A DNA stretch of 64,000 bases from Oscheius dolichura (taxonomy: Eukaryota > Nematoda > Chromadorea > Rhabditida > Rhabditidae), in contig OW051497.1 of the NCBI GenBank assembly GCA_932521035.1, forward strand, positions 12,462,001 to 12,526,000, read 5' to 3'. The notes beneath the pieces were generated by a model. That model did no database searches, had not been told where the DNA came from, and was given only the letters and a program-made list of their open reading frames with translations. Shown here one piece after another: positions 11,221 through 24,011 of this stretch; the first letter of the stretch is position 1, and each line of letters starts with the position of its first letter. The position numbers and the translations under genes are program-made.

Positions 11221-13155
11221 ATGCCCACATTGGTTCCCTTATTGATTGTCCTTCTTCTTGGGAAGATCTCTAAACAGTGGGGTAGGCTAACAACTAGGCT
11301 ATTACAATGGCAATTAGATTGCCCAAATGAGGATATCTACACCGACGAAAACAGTGCATTTCCATTACGAAAAACCTCACCGTCTGGCGTGATATATGAC
11401 GACCACTATCCTGCGGACGCCAGTTGTTTACTAAAGGTGAGATTATTGTAAAAGTCTGTTATTTCATCAGTTCATCGTTCCTGATCAGTATTATGTTAAT
11501 CTTCTACTAAATTTCGAGCCCACCCTTGGCGATTCTCTAACAATAGTTGATGATTACGGTCTTCAATATGTTATAACGCAAGTTTTCCTCTACACAAAGT
11601 ACTAAAGTACTATTCACAATTGCAGGAACGAAAGAATAGCAACACCTAATGAGTTTGCAGCAAACTTTAGTTTTTATATCGAGCCAAACGTCACTTCAAG
11701 CGGAACATTGTCCGCAACATGGACCGTATTCCCGGCTCATATTGAAAGCACTTACACTATAGATGTTGTAAGCGGTTCCTTCCAAACAGTCGACTTTGTT
11801 GCTTTATGCACCTCTTCAACAATTGCACAAAAGTACATTGCCCACGAACCAGTCAGTTTCATAATGTCGTCAAATCATTAGTTTACAGATTATTTTGATA
11901 TTTCCTAATTACACTTATTCACTAGAGACCAGCAGCACATTCTTTTATCAAGGAGAAGCTGTAAATGGGACATTTTTGGGAGGGTAAGAGAAGCCCAATA
12001 TATTCAGACAGTATTCTTAAGAATTTACAATAACAAGCCGAATATAACTGTTCAGACGTTACCATATACCCTGACAGCAGTTACGGACTGCAGTAAAGGA
12101 ATACCGCTCTACCTCGGGCGGGACAATGCCGCCATTCTTATTACTCAGTTGTACAGTAAGAGGAAAGATAATATATCTAGAACTTGCAGATGTTCAACGA
12201 TATTCGTCCTACACCTTCTACCTAGACGGGCAACGTCCTGTAAGTGAACTCTTATTTCATTGCGAAATGATCCTTTGAATTGCGAAATGATCCTTTGCAG
12301 TTGGACATAGAAGCGGATGGTCTAACCCCTGCAGCTGTGGTTATTGGTTGCCAAATTGTAGTTCTTGACGCAGTTTTGGTGTGGTTTTATCAGCGTATTA
12401 TAAATGGAACTTCTTTATAGTCGGAAGATGTCTATGTGGAATGGTACGCCGGAATAGCAGAGCCAAACAGCGTGCCCATAGCCGCATTTATACGGTTGGT
12501 TCCCTTCATAGAGAGATAAACTTTTAAAGGGCTAATGCAACAAGCGCAAGCTCTGGAATTTACATGCCGGAAGGAGGAAACACAATTGTAGTACATAACG
12601 GGACTATTCACTTTATAATTAGCAATCAAACTCCGAGTGGTCTAGATGTTTGTGACAGCTAAATCTACTATTTAAGACCATTTGCCTCTAGCTGGTGGAA
12701 CAGCCATAGCTGTTACTCCTAATTATGGGTTCAGTTATTTGACTCATACTTACAACTGGAGCTACGTTGCTAGTAAGCCTTTTATGATAACCATATTTGA
12801 CAGTAAACAGCTGAGAACTTCTTCTATGACATCGAAGTTACTTCTGTAGAATGCGAAGAGGGTATCTCTTATTTCAACTTTGTTTATTTCGGCCGGCCAA
12901 TAAGGTACAGGAAACCGAAGAGGGCACACTATTTTAAGGCTGAACAATGGTGACACATTGAGGATGTTCCACATTTCTATTTTTGGATTAGAATTTGTGG
13001 GAAGCGAAAACAGCATAGGAGGAAAGATGCTTTTTAATGCGACTCGATCCGTTCCCTATACTCCTGGATGGGGGCCTCCAGTTTCGAACTATCCTGTATC
13101 TGCCAGTGGAGTCTTGCCTCTACTTTTTATAATGTTGTTAATTCTTCGAGAATAG
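11221..13155 (+). CDS. Secreted CUB-like domain protein, probably GPI-anchored
   Basis: Exons: 11221-11281, 11318-11436, 11471 to about 11609, 11626-11851, 11889-11983, 12022-12155, 12190-12239, 12301-12378, 12421-12494, 12530-12639, 12677-12772, 12811-12904 and 12939-13155; all but the third junction keep frame with introns of 34-61 nt. The third junction is unclear: one reading needs a 27-nt intron, another a 78-nt one. The protein starts with a signal peptide, continues with cysteine-containing strands and SLTIVDDYG, typical of the nematode CUB-like family (PF02408), and seems to contain two such modules. It ends with a hydrophobic tail without basic residues after it, as for a GPI signal. 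C. elegans CUB-like genes are often induced by pathogens; a similar role is inference. AATAAA lies at 13171-13176. Confidence 0.7.
12259..12297 (+). repeat. Two-copy 20-bp direct repeat inside an intron
   Basis: The intron of the CUB-like gene that ends at 12300 contains the block TTGCGAAATGATCCTTTG twice in direct succession with a 20-bp period. The duplication lengthens this intron to 61 nt, above its neighbours, and looks like a recent replication slip without coding effect. Confidence 0.85.
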
Positions 13156-13351
13156 CTACTTATTTCGGCAAATAAAGATTTCAAAGCATTTCTTATTCAA
13201 CTGCTGTCTTACAAGAGAATTGTGCAAGAGTTTCCTTAGGGAAAAGTTCGGGCCAAACAAAAAGTCGGTCACTGTTTTTGCGGGAAGTAGCTGACCTTCA
13301 GTGCGTTTATTGGGGTTATTGGTGTCGCACTGGCTGCAGCTGTCATCAGCC

Positions 13352-15966
13352 ATGTTATCCCTTTCCTGCTATTTACTTTTACTACTGCTAACGACAGCAA
13401 GAACGCATAAAGTAAGTATTAGTACTTATTTTTTTGGTTAATTTTAGTAGTCAGCAGAATACACTCACAGGACCTCAGACGTCGAACGGGTAAGCGAGCA
13501 TATTATTCATATTATAAAGTATTTAGCTGCAAAAGATTCTCGTCGGGCATCTGGATAACGCTGTGAACGCTGCCGCCGTAAGAATTTCCATGACCAATTA
13601 AAAGATCTAGAATGAAACTAACGTCGACGACGTCGAGCTCGCCAAAGAGAAGCTTCTGGCCTCTTTCAAAGGGAGTTTCTTCAGTATATTTGAAACTCTT
13701 CGAAAGAGTACACTAATCTCAGTGGATAGAAGACTTCATGGGTAACTAGTGCTGTCCATCTTCGAATATTTGCATTTAGTCGCTCAAATGTCTGTGGCAG
13801 AGGAGAGTTGCGCACTTTGCCGGCCACAGATGGGTTCAAATTCAGAGGGTCAACCAAGTGCCAGCAATTTAATCATGCTATCCGTTGCCTGGACCAAGTT
13901 CTTACTCCAGATGTGAGAACAACCAGGCCGATGTTGAATATTTTTTAAGGGTTCGAATGAGACATTACGTATCCGGCGATGTTGTGAAGGGAGCAGTACA
14001 GAAGATATTCTGAACTTGGGCTGCACTGAAAGTAGAGTTCCCATAGCCTAGATTCTCAATGTTTTGCAGACAAGAAACCAATTCCTTCGCTTAACGAACT
14101 GGCTAACTCGCGCAAGTCAAAAAAGACGAATGCTCCTGCCAAGGAAAGCACTTATATTCTTTTTAAAAACATGAAAGAAGAGGTATTGTTCTGACTTTCT
14201 CTCGCTGCCACTGACCTCTTTAGCCAATCGACATACCCGGGGTGCAACACGTTTACGATTGGTTTCACGGCAGCCGACTTATTGATAAAAAGGGTGGCTC
14301 CTATGTAATCAGCCAGAACTCAGACAACGTGGAACGAGTGGTAAGACTCAAAGATCTTAATCTGATTAAAGATTACACTAATTATCTTAATCATTATTTT
14401 AATCTTTCGGAACATGAGCTTATTACAGGTTACGTACTTGAACTGCGTACCACTGGACGAGACCGGTATTATTGTGAAAGAAGGAGTTGTTCACACCTGC
14501 AAGAACAAAGTTAAATCAGCTGAGATTACTGTTGGTGCTCTGCTTCAAAGGGATTACACGAAATTCTACGATTGTATAACAGTTACCAGCAGAAATATTA
14601 AGTTTAGTGCTACCATACAACATCCGGCATAAACTGAGGTCGAACAATGGCAGGTTCTACACGGTATTTGTGCTGACAGAAAGCACAATTGAAAAATACA
14701 GCAAATTGGCAGGAAGGGTTTTCAAGAAGAAAGAAGGTAAGAACTTCGAGATCAAAAAGACAAATATCTAGAATTTGCTGCTGCACACGTTTATGCCGAG
14801 ATGGGATGCAGTTATCTGTTTGAGACGACCACTTTTACTTCCATTAGTGGCCATGAAACTCTTCTGAACAAGACACAAGAGGGAAAATTCACTATTGGGG
14901 AAGCGACAGTCGAGACGACCGACATCATTGCTTCCAATGGAGTGATTCATGAAATCGACAAGTTTATAGACGAAGAGAAATGTAAGTTCTACTTATTTTA
15001 ATATCTGGACATTAGATAAACTTTGGAATGAACGTCTCCAAGATTATGATAAGGACTTTGTTGATGGAATAGTGAAGGAGCATGGTTCAGAGCCCTTGAC
15101 AGTCTTCATGCCTCCGAAAGGTGCACAGGTTTTGCCCCTTGCATTCGAGGAAAACTTCTTTTAGGTGGATAAACGCTTTTTAAATAACCACGTGGTAAAA
15201 AACTCAGTTGAAGATTTCTGTTTTGAAAAGACGGTGACGACTGCTAGCAACTCAAAGGTATGATACATCTATAGTTTGAATAATTCTTGTCAGTATTTCT
15301 TCGGAAAGTTCCCACACCACGAACCTCTATGGAATGCGAGTACTTATGGAGAAGAGCCTTTTGCCGACCTGGTATGTTTTCAATAATCTTCCGTTATCCG
15401 GGTTTCAGAAATGGTACCAGTTGGGTTGCACTAGAATAAACCCAAAGCCCTTGAAAGCGTTCAACGGCTATGTATATTTTGTTGAAAGGCCATTGCCGAA
15501 AATTATTGAAGATCTCAAATCCTTCTTGCATAATAATAAGGAGCTAAGCACATTTGAAAGGTACTGTATGCGATAAGATTCAATAATAGTTTAGTCTCTA
15601 TGCCGATTTCTCAAAGGGAATGAAGAATCTCCCAGTTGGGTTTACCCTCTTTATTCCGACAAACAAGGCGTTTGATGTATGGGACTCGAAAAAACTGAAG
15701 AAAAAGGAGGAAATGCAAAATCTTGTCTGGGACCATATGCTTCTGGGTAATACCTCCTTTAATCGAAATATGTTTCTGTAGAACCTGTCTGTGAACAGAG
15801 CCTAGCAGAAGGCCAGGAAAATGAGTTCAGAACATTCAGTGAAAAGAAGGTGCACTTAAAAAATAAGGGTGGCTCCGTTTTCGTCTATGGATCACAGGTT
15901 GAAAAGCGGGTGGAACTCAGCGACTGTATAGTATTTCTCGTAAACAGTGTCCTCAAACATTTGTAG
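13352..15966 (+). CDS. EMI-FAS1 secreted matrix protein (TGFBI/periostin architecture)
   Basis: Seventeen exons keep frame and give 660 residues, near the length of vertebrate TGFBI (683). Exon starts: 13352, 13451, 13527, 13611, 13780, 13950, 14070, 14224, 14429, 14608, 14772, 15016, 15165, 15294, 15409, 15595, 15782. Residues 1-19 are a signal peptide. At about 94-165 comes a cysteine-rich EMI-type domain with SNVCGRGE and RRCCEG. Four FAS1 domains follow; the clearest hallmarks are GVVHTC, GRFYTVFVL, ASNGVIHEIDKFI, TVFMPPK and TLFIPTNKAF. FAS1 proteins of this type are extracellular adhesion proteins. The FAS1 domains are strongly diverged from each other and from the consensus. The intron at 14341-14428 is 88 nt and contains no in-frame stop on part of its length, so it is easily mistaken for coding sequence. 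Confidence 0.8.
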
Positions 15967-18900
15967 TATTGCATAAAGAGTTTAATCATATCTACTATTT
16001 ACTTTGAACTTAGGACACGATAATGTGGCAACATTGGGAAATGATAACAAGCTGCCTTGCGTTCCGAAACTAATTGGCTGAAGGTATTTCGGGGATACAG
16101 TTTAAACAAGACTTCAGCTAGGAGTGATCTTCACTGCATCATTATAAACGGACGATTATACTCTTTCTGTCAACCTGAAGTCAGTTTATTTTCCCCCTTG
16201 TGTGTGTCCTCTCCTTTTCCTTCATTTAAATTACGGGAACGTTTATCGTATACGGAAAACTAATATAAAAATCTAAAGGACGCCATAAAAAAGGGATGAA
16301 TGAATTTCCCACGAGTTATGAATAGCCATTTAGCCGTTATTAAGAACAGTCCTCCTTTATTGAGATATGAAATGGCCTGGTCTTCTACACGCTTCGGATA
16401 TTTGAATTGTGATTAGGTTATCAATCGACCTCCCAATCTCTTGCAAATGGGAATTTTATGCTCTCCTGTCGGACATCCCCCGTCGAAGTCTGTGTTATCT
16501 TCACCGATAGAGGAAGGCAACTCTTTACGGCCGTCCAATGCCGTTGGCGTGAATCCCCCTCCCCTTGTCACTTCTTGGCCATAAAATATTCTGCCATGTT
16601 GCGTTTATGTGTTTTTCTGTTTGTTTTTGAATGCATCATTGCTGTACCCCGTTTCCTGTGCTTTTGGAAAGCAGCCGTCCTAGACAAGTTGATTCTGCGA
16701 ACAAGCTCCTTGAAAAATGTCTGCCCTCCCTGACCGCGTAGGTAAACAAACAGTTTTGATACAGCCCAGTTGTCTTACGTACGTGTGGCGGCTACTCCCC
16801 AAGAGGGCGACCGGGTGCACTTGTTTGAGTTCGCGGCAACACCTCCGCTACAATGGTCGCCTGCTCGTAGGCAAATTACGCTCATCGCCATCGCTTTTCC
16901 TTTGTCTTCAGTGTTATTGAAACCGTCTCAATGTTACCCGACCCCAGTTTTTGCCCACCTCTTTAACTTGACGCTTTTATCCTCTTCTAATCTGAGTGAT
17001 TGGCTACTGTTGAAAGTTTACACCCTTATTAGCATTCGGACCAGATAAAGCTTCTGGTTTCCATAAGCAAATATCGCAGTGGGGAAGCATCTTTACAACA
17101 GGAGGGCTTCCCCACTAAAGCCTATCATTGGTTATCAGACCACTGCGACTGACCATGGCAGTGCTACTCTCCGAAACCATATCCTTCTTCTGATTACTGG
17201 CATTCCAGTGAGTAAAGAACACTTCTCCTTGACGCAACCACGTTTTCTAACAATTTACTGTTTCTAAACTGTAGATTTGTAAATGAACACAACCTCAGAG
17301 AGCATCTTCCTAAAACTTACAGTTCCTTTTTAAAAAGTTTCCTTTTCCACGTCTCGTTTCCCTTGAATATCTATGTTCCTGCGGGTACGTGCATTTTACT
17401 AAACTCTCTCCCGCGCATCTTCCACTATCTCTCCAGCCGAGCTGTTGTACTGCGACTACGCTCGGCTTCCTACATTAGTAACATTACAGTTTCGTCTCTT
17501 CTTATCTCCATTCCAGACACCTACTCAGCTTTTCTCCTGCTACTTTTCGCGTTCTTCCTGGCCTGTCTGTGACCTTTAGATTTCCCGAGTGTCCCACTTG
17601 CCTTTTGTTTGTTTCCTGGATGAAAAACCCCTGAAAAAACATAGAGTGGGGGCCTAATCTGTCTACAGCGCTTGGTTTCAAAGGGTGAAGTTATTTCTTG
17701 ATCTTTATGCTAATCAGGGAGAGGGTGAAAGTTGACCATGGGTGGATTAGACACGCTTCGCCACGAAAATGCGCACCCGCGGGGACTGTATGAGGCGCTA
17801 TTCAAACTTTGTTTCAGGACGTCTCTTGTCATAACAATTATGATAATCGCCAAGCATACTATTTCTTGCTCCTTTTTTAATCTCTCCTTTTTTTTCTGTT
17901 GGTGTCGCGCACCGAACAAACGCTTACTCGTGCGAGATCAGTTCACTTGCTCAACGCCGTAACGAGGTAACTTGACGTAAGCTTCCTTCCCTGTTGGACT
18001 TTTGCACTTTTGAAAACAAAAGACCTTTTTATTGGATTATTGGAAAATAGAAAGCATCTCGTGTTACTGTAAGTAGAGAATAAATTGTTTCAAGTTTCGC
18101 TGTAGGAAAGATAAGAAAGGCACCCGCACAATTTCATATAATTTTCAAATTGGGGGCTAAGGGAACCTAAGTGTATGCATTTAAAAGAGGAATTATGCCA
18201 ATTAGTCTGTAAAACCTTCGATAAGGGGCAGTCAGGAACGTTTTGTTACAAACAACTCCTTAGGAAAACAAATTCATTGGACTGTTTGGTGACAACAGGT
18301 TGTTTAAAGTCTTACTAACTACTCAGAAGTTGATTACATACCGTATGAGTTAATTCAATTTGTTTTATCGGTCACTATTCACAGTTTACGTTTCACTTTC
18401 CCTTGAATTATGACTTTTCCGAGTTTGGGGCTTCCTCATCTAGGAATGCCCCAGTATTCCAGGCCTCTAAGGCCACCTCTATCGATAGAAAGATTCATGA
18501 TTTGATTAGAATAAAAGTACGTATCGACGGATATCTTGAAGACGGCCCTATACGCAGTCGGCACCTTGTCTTTGTCCGGCGTGAGCATTAATCCAATGCT
18601 GCACAAACAGTGAGCGTCGGCCCGTTTCGAGTGTTCTTTTGTAGCAAGGTGCTTCCGCCGGAGGCATGAGTGATGTCTGAACAATCAGAAGCACTTCATT
18701 TGGGAGGCTAAACATGAAATACTTGATCTCCACTGAAAAATCATGTCTGCCATTTAAAAATGGCAACAGTAAAGTCCCTGGAAATGTCCTGTCGCGATAG
18801 TCAGAGTTGAAGCATCGATGTGCTGTTTTACCCACGCTTGAGGGCCCGACGATAGTCAGTGATGACCAAGCGAATAGCACTTTCCTGGATACCACGCTCG

Positions 18901-19167
18901 AAAACGGCAGTAGTAAATCGTTCCTTATTTGGGAGCTCTGTTGAGGACTGTCCTTTCCTGGTGTCTTGTATTGCCACTCATATCAACGAATCTCGTCCTC
19001 CCTTTCCAGCTTACTCATGTCGTTGTCAGCTCCGCAGAGAAAATGTTATCCTTTCCCGACGAGGCACTTCCCCTTCTGGCCGAATGCCAATTTCGTATAA
19101 TTCTGCGCATCTTTTACCACGTTTAATTATTTCTGCTGTAATAATTTTAGCGTTCATTTTCTAGGTC
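15967..19167. other. Gene-poor 3.2 kb, T-rich
   Basis: No recognisable family. Weak signs of coding: a possible signal-peptide start at 16597 (+, sequence MLRLCVFLFVFECIIA), an open frame 16760-16890 (+) with protein-like composition including DRVHLFEF, and an open frame 18548-18895 on the minus strand. None joins into a gene I can defend. Pyrimidine-rich runs are frequent. The right end should include the promoter of the hemopexin-fold gene. Confidence 0.35.
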
Positions 19168-20278
19168 ATGAGAAAACCTCTCTTACTGCTATTATTGGTC
19201 ACAACGGCACTGGCCGCCGGTCTTGGTCGCTATGACGAGGATCAAATGTCCGACAACGAAGATCTCATGCCAGCCCCGCCAAACTTGCCACTTATCAGCG
19301 AACGAGAAAAGTTACGACTCATTGCCGAAGGCGGTCACCATCCCCACAAACCATCACCCCACAGAATCAGAAAAGGTAGGCAGCTTCGTTGTCAGAATTA
19401 CCCGTATTAGGACGAAAACATCACAAGAGGGACATTCTGCTGTCTCCTTGGAGGATTTCTCACATTATCCGACGTCCGACCCCGAAACCTATCACAAAGC
19501 CAGCTCATGCTCTGTCTATTGATACCTGCCCCACCAAGTTTGACGCCATCACCCGCGGCTACAATGGCAGGACATATGTCTTTGCCCGCGAACGGGTCTA
19601 CCAAGTCTGGCACGAGGACGGACTCCAGCAGAAGGTAGTCTTTATCTTTGATTTAAAGTATACTGTCATAGGCTTCTTACCTCATCACCGATTTGTTCCC
19701 TGGAGGTCCCCGATCAGTCACTGCGGCTTTGACCAACTCCCGATCAGGGGTAACTATTCTCATGGACCACAGGACCGCCTACCGATACCGCTGGAACAAG
19801 AAGCATAGGCGTTTCCAGGTATAATTAATTCCTTTTTTTCCGATAAACTTTCTTTTAGCTGGCGAAGAACACTCCTCAGGAGTTCCCAAGAAACGTTACG
19901 ATCACCCCCACAGTTGCTTTCGAATGGATTGATGGAAATCAAGTCGCTCTCGACGTATGTCCTGTAATATAGCTGGTTATTTATGATTTTAGAAAGAGCA
20001 TTTCATTATCTACGACGCTTTCTGGAACTTGGCCACCTTCACCGGCCACACCAGGAAATATTTCCCCAACTTGCCACGCGATCTCCTCGGAATTGTCTAT
20101 ACGGGTGGGGATACCGTTCTCATGTTCACAAAGAGTAACACTCTCAAGGTTTTTTTCCTCATTCTGTGAAATGAAACAAAACAATTTGTAGGTCTACAGT
20201 GCAAAGAAGTTCAAAGTTGTCCAGGAGTATCCCTTAAAGCTCAGCGAATATGTCGGATGTCTCAACGGCAAATCCTAA
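19168..20278 (+). CDS. Secreted hemopexin-fold protein
   Basis: Exons 19168-19375, 19411-19634, 19672-19818, 19859-19954, 19993-20148 and 20192-20278 encode 305 residues in one frame. A signal peptide (residues 1-16) is followed by an acidic then basic linker with KHHKR, a possible proprotein-convertase site, and then a domain of about 200 residues. It begins DTCPTKFDAI and ends GCLNGKS; the two cysteines at the start and end and repeated DAI/YxF blades are the signature of the four-bladed hemopexin propeller. No metalloprotease catalytic motif (HExxHxxGxxH) is present, so this is a stand-alone hemopexin-like protein, not a matrix metalloprotease. The ligand is unknown. Introns are 35-44 nt. 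Confidence 0.72.
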
Positions 20279-21125
20279 AAGCGCAGCCCAATGCGCAGTC
20301 ATGTCACTTTGTAACCGGTGTCACGCGCTCACTACTCTCCTCTCATTTATCAATGCTAATCTTTCCATGTTGTTATCCTTGTTTATTTGATCTACAGGTA
20401 ATTGAAAGCAGGCGGTTCGGGTTTCTCTAACTCGCGCACTCCCTGCTTACCTATCTCCTGAGTCCATTTCTCGGTCAGATAGGTTTCTGCGTCGGCTGAC
20501 CCCAGCGTCTTCCCTGTTCACTTCTGCCGGGATTAATTTTTTGGCATTTGAACAGGTTAAATTTTTGGCGTTAGCGCCCGCCGCCGCTCTGTCGCCATTC
20601 CAGCGCATCTCGCACTTACTCTCTATTTAAATTTCTCTGTTGTTGCCAAAAATGAAGATATCTGCTATTTCATGTATCTCATGTTGTTTCCTCTTCTTTG
20701 ATTGGTGCTACTGACTTCGCCATTTACGAACAATTGAAACAACAGGAAGTGAATAGCGTCTGCTACTGCAACAACTGCGAGAAGGTCAGAAAAACAAGAG
20801 GGGCAAATCTGGTCGTTCCTTCCTTGTTCCAGTTGTTAATTGTTTTGGATGCTTACAAAGTGAAATTTGATATGTGAAGCAGCAGTAAAAGAGAGTTGAC
20901 ACAGTGTAAAATGCCACTGAACAACAAAATATTGTTTTCCAGTCCCGAACAACTTCAATTTTTTCAATAATAAACTATCAAAACTTGGCGTAAACGGTAA
21001 TAAGACTACTGTAAACTATAAAATTTTATTTAACTTTTATAAGAAGGTTATTATCGTGAACAACACACGTCTACTATCATTATACACGTACGAATGGAAC
21101 TTTGGGACTCGACATGACGTCTAGC
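20279..21125. other. Intergenic stretch with a possible small secreted-protein remnant
   Basis: Most of it is pyrimidine-rich and open nowhere. At 20653-20878 (+) there is a possible short gene: a start codon and hydrophobic leader, then in another frame a segment reading ATDFAIYEQLKQQEVNSVC followed by a Y-C-N-N-C cluster, a candidate 48-nt intron at 20789-20836 and a stop at 20878. The leader and the mature part differ by one frame, so this is a broken gene, an assembly error or a misreading. Confidence 0.35.
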
Positions 21126-24011
21126 TCATGCCTCTACTCCGTTTGACACATTGACGTTATTATCTCGCAGGGTTAGACACTTGAGCATGGCTGCCTCCAA
21201 AGGCTGAAATTATAAGAGTATTCCACCACCAGGAGTTCGTTATACCTTGTTTTTCTTTCGCATCGCTTCAGAGAAGGGGGTGGTTCCGAAGTCGTCCATG
21301 GACTTGGGGTCCAGCCCACAATCGATCAGGAACTTGACACAATCCTCGTGGTTGTGAGTGACGGCCTGAAATACACGATCGTCTGTCTTTGTGAACTATT
21401 AAACTAACCACATGAAGGGCTGTTCTTCCGTCATAGTCCTTCTCCGTCATGTCTACTCCGGCCGCTTTGAAGCATTTAAGCTGTTCCAGGTCACCATGAG
21501 CAGCAGCGAGGCACAAGTCGACTCCAATTTTATAGGTAGCTGCATCGATGGCTCCTCCAGCAGCTCGGATGGCTTTGACACATGGCATGGCTTTAGCCTT
21601 TACAGCGCAGATCAAAGCATTGTACCCGAATAGATCTCTGGAAATCTCTGTTGTTGGAATTAGGAATGGATGTACTTGAGATGGATGTTGGCTCCAATGC
21701 TCAGGAGGTAGTTGACCGACTCCAAGTTTCCGTTAGAAGCAGCAACGTGCAGAGCAGTGCGGAGGTTATAGTCAGGGCTAGAGAAGTTGACTCCAGACTC
21801 CTTCAGGGCTTTCAGGAGTTCGGCATTGTTCGTCTTGGCTGCATTACAGAAGAGAGGGGGAAGAATAGTGTCCCGTAGAAGTTGAACTTCGTGGGAGGAG
21901 GACACCCTCATAGCCTTGGCTATATGGGGGACTAAAGATGACAAATTTTGGAGAATGGAAGAAAAGACTCACTGATGTCGATGTCCCTCATCAGGCCTTT
22001 TGTGGCTACTGTCATTTCACCGCGAAGATTTGTCTCCAGCATCTGAAGAACTGGTTCACTTGTTTTGATAAGGCGATCTACCGATCTCTTTGTCTCCAGG
22101 TCCCATTCCTCCTTGCCCAGGACGTAGCAGAGTTTAGTCATGGCGGCCTCCGAGGTCATGTCCGAGCCAGGAATAACTCCTATGTCGTGGAGGATCTTTC
22201 CAGTGGCATAGCTCACTTCAACCTGCCCTTTGAGACACTGGGAACAGTTGACGATCAGACAGCCGCGGTCAACAGCTTCCTGAAAAAGACGGGTAAAAAC
22301 ATATACGACCTTTGAAGTTGTTGTAATGGACGCCGTTTTTCAAAGAAGCAGACCTTGAGAGCCAAGATGATGTCATGTCTCTTGGACGGCATATTTCCCG
22401 CCCCGAAGGTCTGCAGAATAACACCTCTGGTAGGTGGTTGAAGGAAGGCACGGACCTAAATAACTCTACTTTCTCTTTTGTTCTATTTTATCTACCGAGT
22501 CGATAGACATGGATGGGAAGATCCTCAGCATGCCAACATCGCGGCACAAATTATCTTGGACAATGAAGGGGGCGATGGTATCACTTCGGAAGATATTGTC
22601 ATAGTTAACTGAATAAGCCTCGTTGTTAGCCCAAGGGTCGAAATACCTTGAATATTGATGGCCATTCGAGCGAGAGGAATCATATTCGGGCTGTCAAATG
22701 CCTCAAGTGCTGAGTTGTCCAACTTTACAGTCCTGTTGCCACGCATCAGTTTGTTGTTAAAGTATACACACACCTATGAAGGTATCTATACTTTGCTCAG
22801 ATACTGTATACCTCAGGAATGTCAAAGTTTCCAGCTGTGATCAATGCTCCAATGAGATTCTCCATTCCATCAGAGCGCACTTCAGCAACCGGAATCTGGC
22901 TTCCAGTGATAATGACAGGTTTTCCCAGGTTCTCCATCATAAAGGACAGGGCACTGGCAGTGTAGGCGAGGGTGTCAGTTCCGTGAAGAACAACAAATCC
23001 ATCATAGTTGTGGTAGGCCTTGCGAATGTCCGTTGCAATTCTGATCCAATCATCGAAAGTCATGTCACACGAATCCAAGAGAGGCTCGTACTCCACAATC
23101 CAGTAGACTACTCTCTTCTTCATAAAGCGAACAGGAGGAAGAGAATACGGCTTGACTGTGTTGATGCTACTGTAGTTGACGTCAATGTACTCCTTGTCAT
23201 TCAGAGGTGGCATATCCCGCAAGACTCCGGGCAGGTATCCAGGTTTGGGTGAGTATACTAAAAAGAAGGCATTTTTCTGTCCCTGGATCTTTAATATTTG
23301 TGAACGAAACTGCAGATCAAGTTCTTTACAAGCCCCAGAATTGCGAGTTACTGTAATACCTGTTTGGTACCTCAAAATTTGGAGAGAGTCATAAACTGTA
23401 AACCTTTTTAGACTAGTCGTTAATCTGAACCATACCCCACTTGAGTCCAACTTTTATGGCCCTCATAAAACGGTTTCGTCGGTCAAAGACGTCTGTACCC
23501 ATCTTAGGTACAAACGACCTTCAAATGATATGTGCATTGCTTTAGAACAGATATTACAGTAGCCAGCCGTCCCTAATCCTGTTTGGATAATAGCTGTCAT
23601 TAAACTACGCAATTAAGCCAACATGGACAACCGGTTGGGTTACGGTACTGACCTCCATCGATGGTCTTCATTCCAATTGTACCGCCAGTATAGAGAACCA
23701 AAACTCTTGCCTCCGGAAGTGATGTAGTTGGGACACTCTTGGTCGCGACGCTTTGTGATAACTCTTGAACGAGGTCCTAAAATTTCCCAAGTTACTGACA
23801 GGCCACGTGGTTCACCAGGCAACACCCTGGGTACATCTAAACCCCCAAATCTTTGACCTCTAACTAGCGGCAGTTGTTCAGTAGCGCAGGTTTAAATCCC
23901 CCGCAAAGACAACTTTCAGCTCCCCATGATACGCAAAGTAACCTCAGATTTTGAACTAACATCAGAAAAATGAGGTGATCACGCTGCTCTCTTTCTCTTG
24001 GAACCCGCCAT
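21126..24011 (-). CDS. ASPG: Type I L-asparaginase with C-terminal ankyrin repeats (ASPG-like)
   Basis: Well-supported exons: 23776-23649, 23518-23436, 23257-22812, 22773-22647, 22608-22496, 22455-22354, 22279-21973, 21931-21676, 21637-21409, 21365-21246 and 21203-21126, all in frame. The enzyme part carries both asparaginase signatures, LYTGGTIGM near the start and FVVLHGTDTLAY, plus GSDMTSEAA further on; it hydrolyses L-asparagine to aspartate and ammonia in the cytosol. After about residue 400 come ankyrin repeats (NLRTALHVAASNGN, DGRTALHV). The arrangement matches animal ASPG (60 kDa lysophospholipase/asparaginase). The start is uncertain: the proposed ATG at 24011 opens a small basic exon (MAGSKRKRAA) joined through a 27-nt intron and a 13-nt exon (23956-23944), which is speculative. 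The confident coding part begins at 23776. Confidence 0.88.

Noticed and set aside
14341-14428. Open frame continuing through the eighth junction of the EMI-FAS1 gene
   Set aside because: Splicing 14341-14428 restores a proper FAS1 C-terminal motif; the unspliced frame does not.
18548-18895. 115-codon minus-strand open frame
   Set aside because: No start context, splice partner or recognisable domain, and another frame is open opposite.
23258-23450. Upstream extension of the large asparaginase exon with its own ATG
   Set aside because: It has no similarity to asparaginases; the acceptor at 23258-23259 gives the conserved sequence instead.
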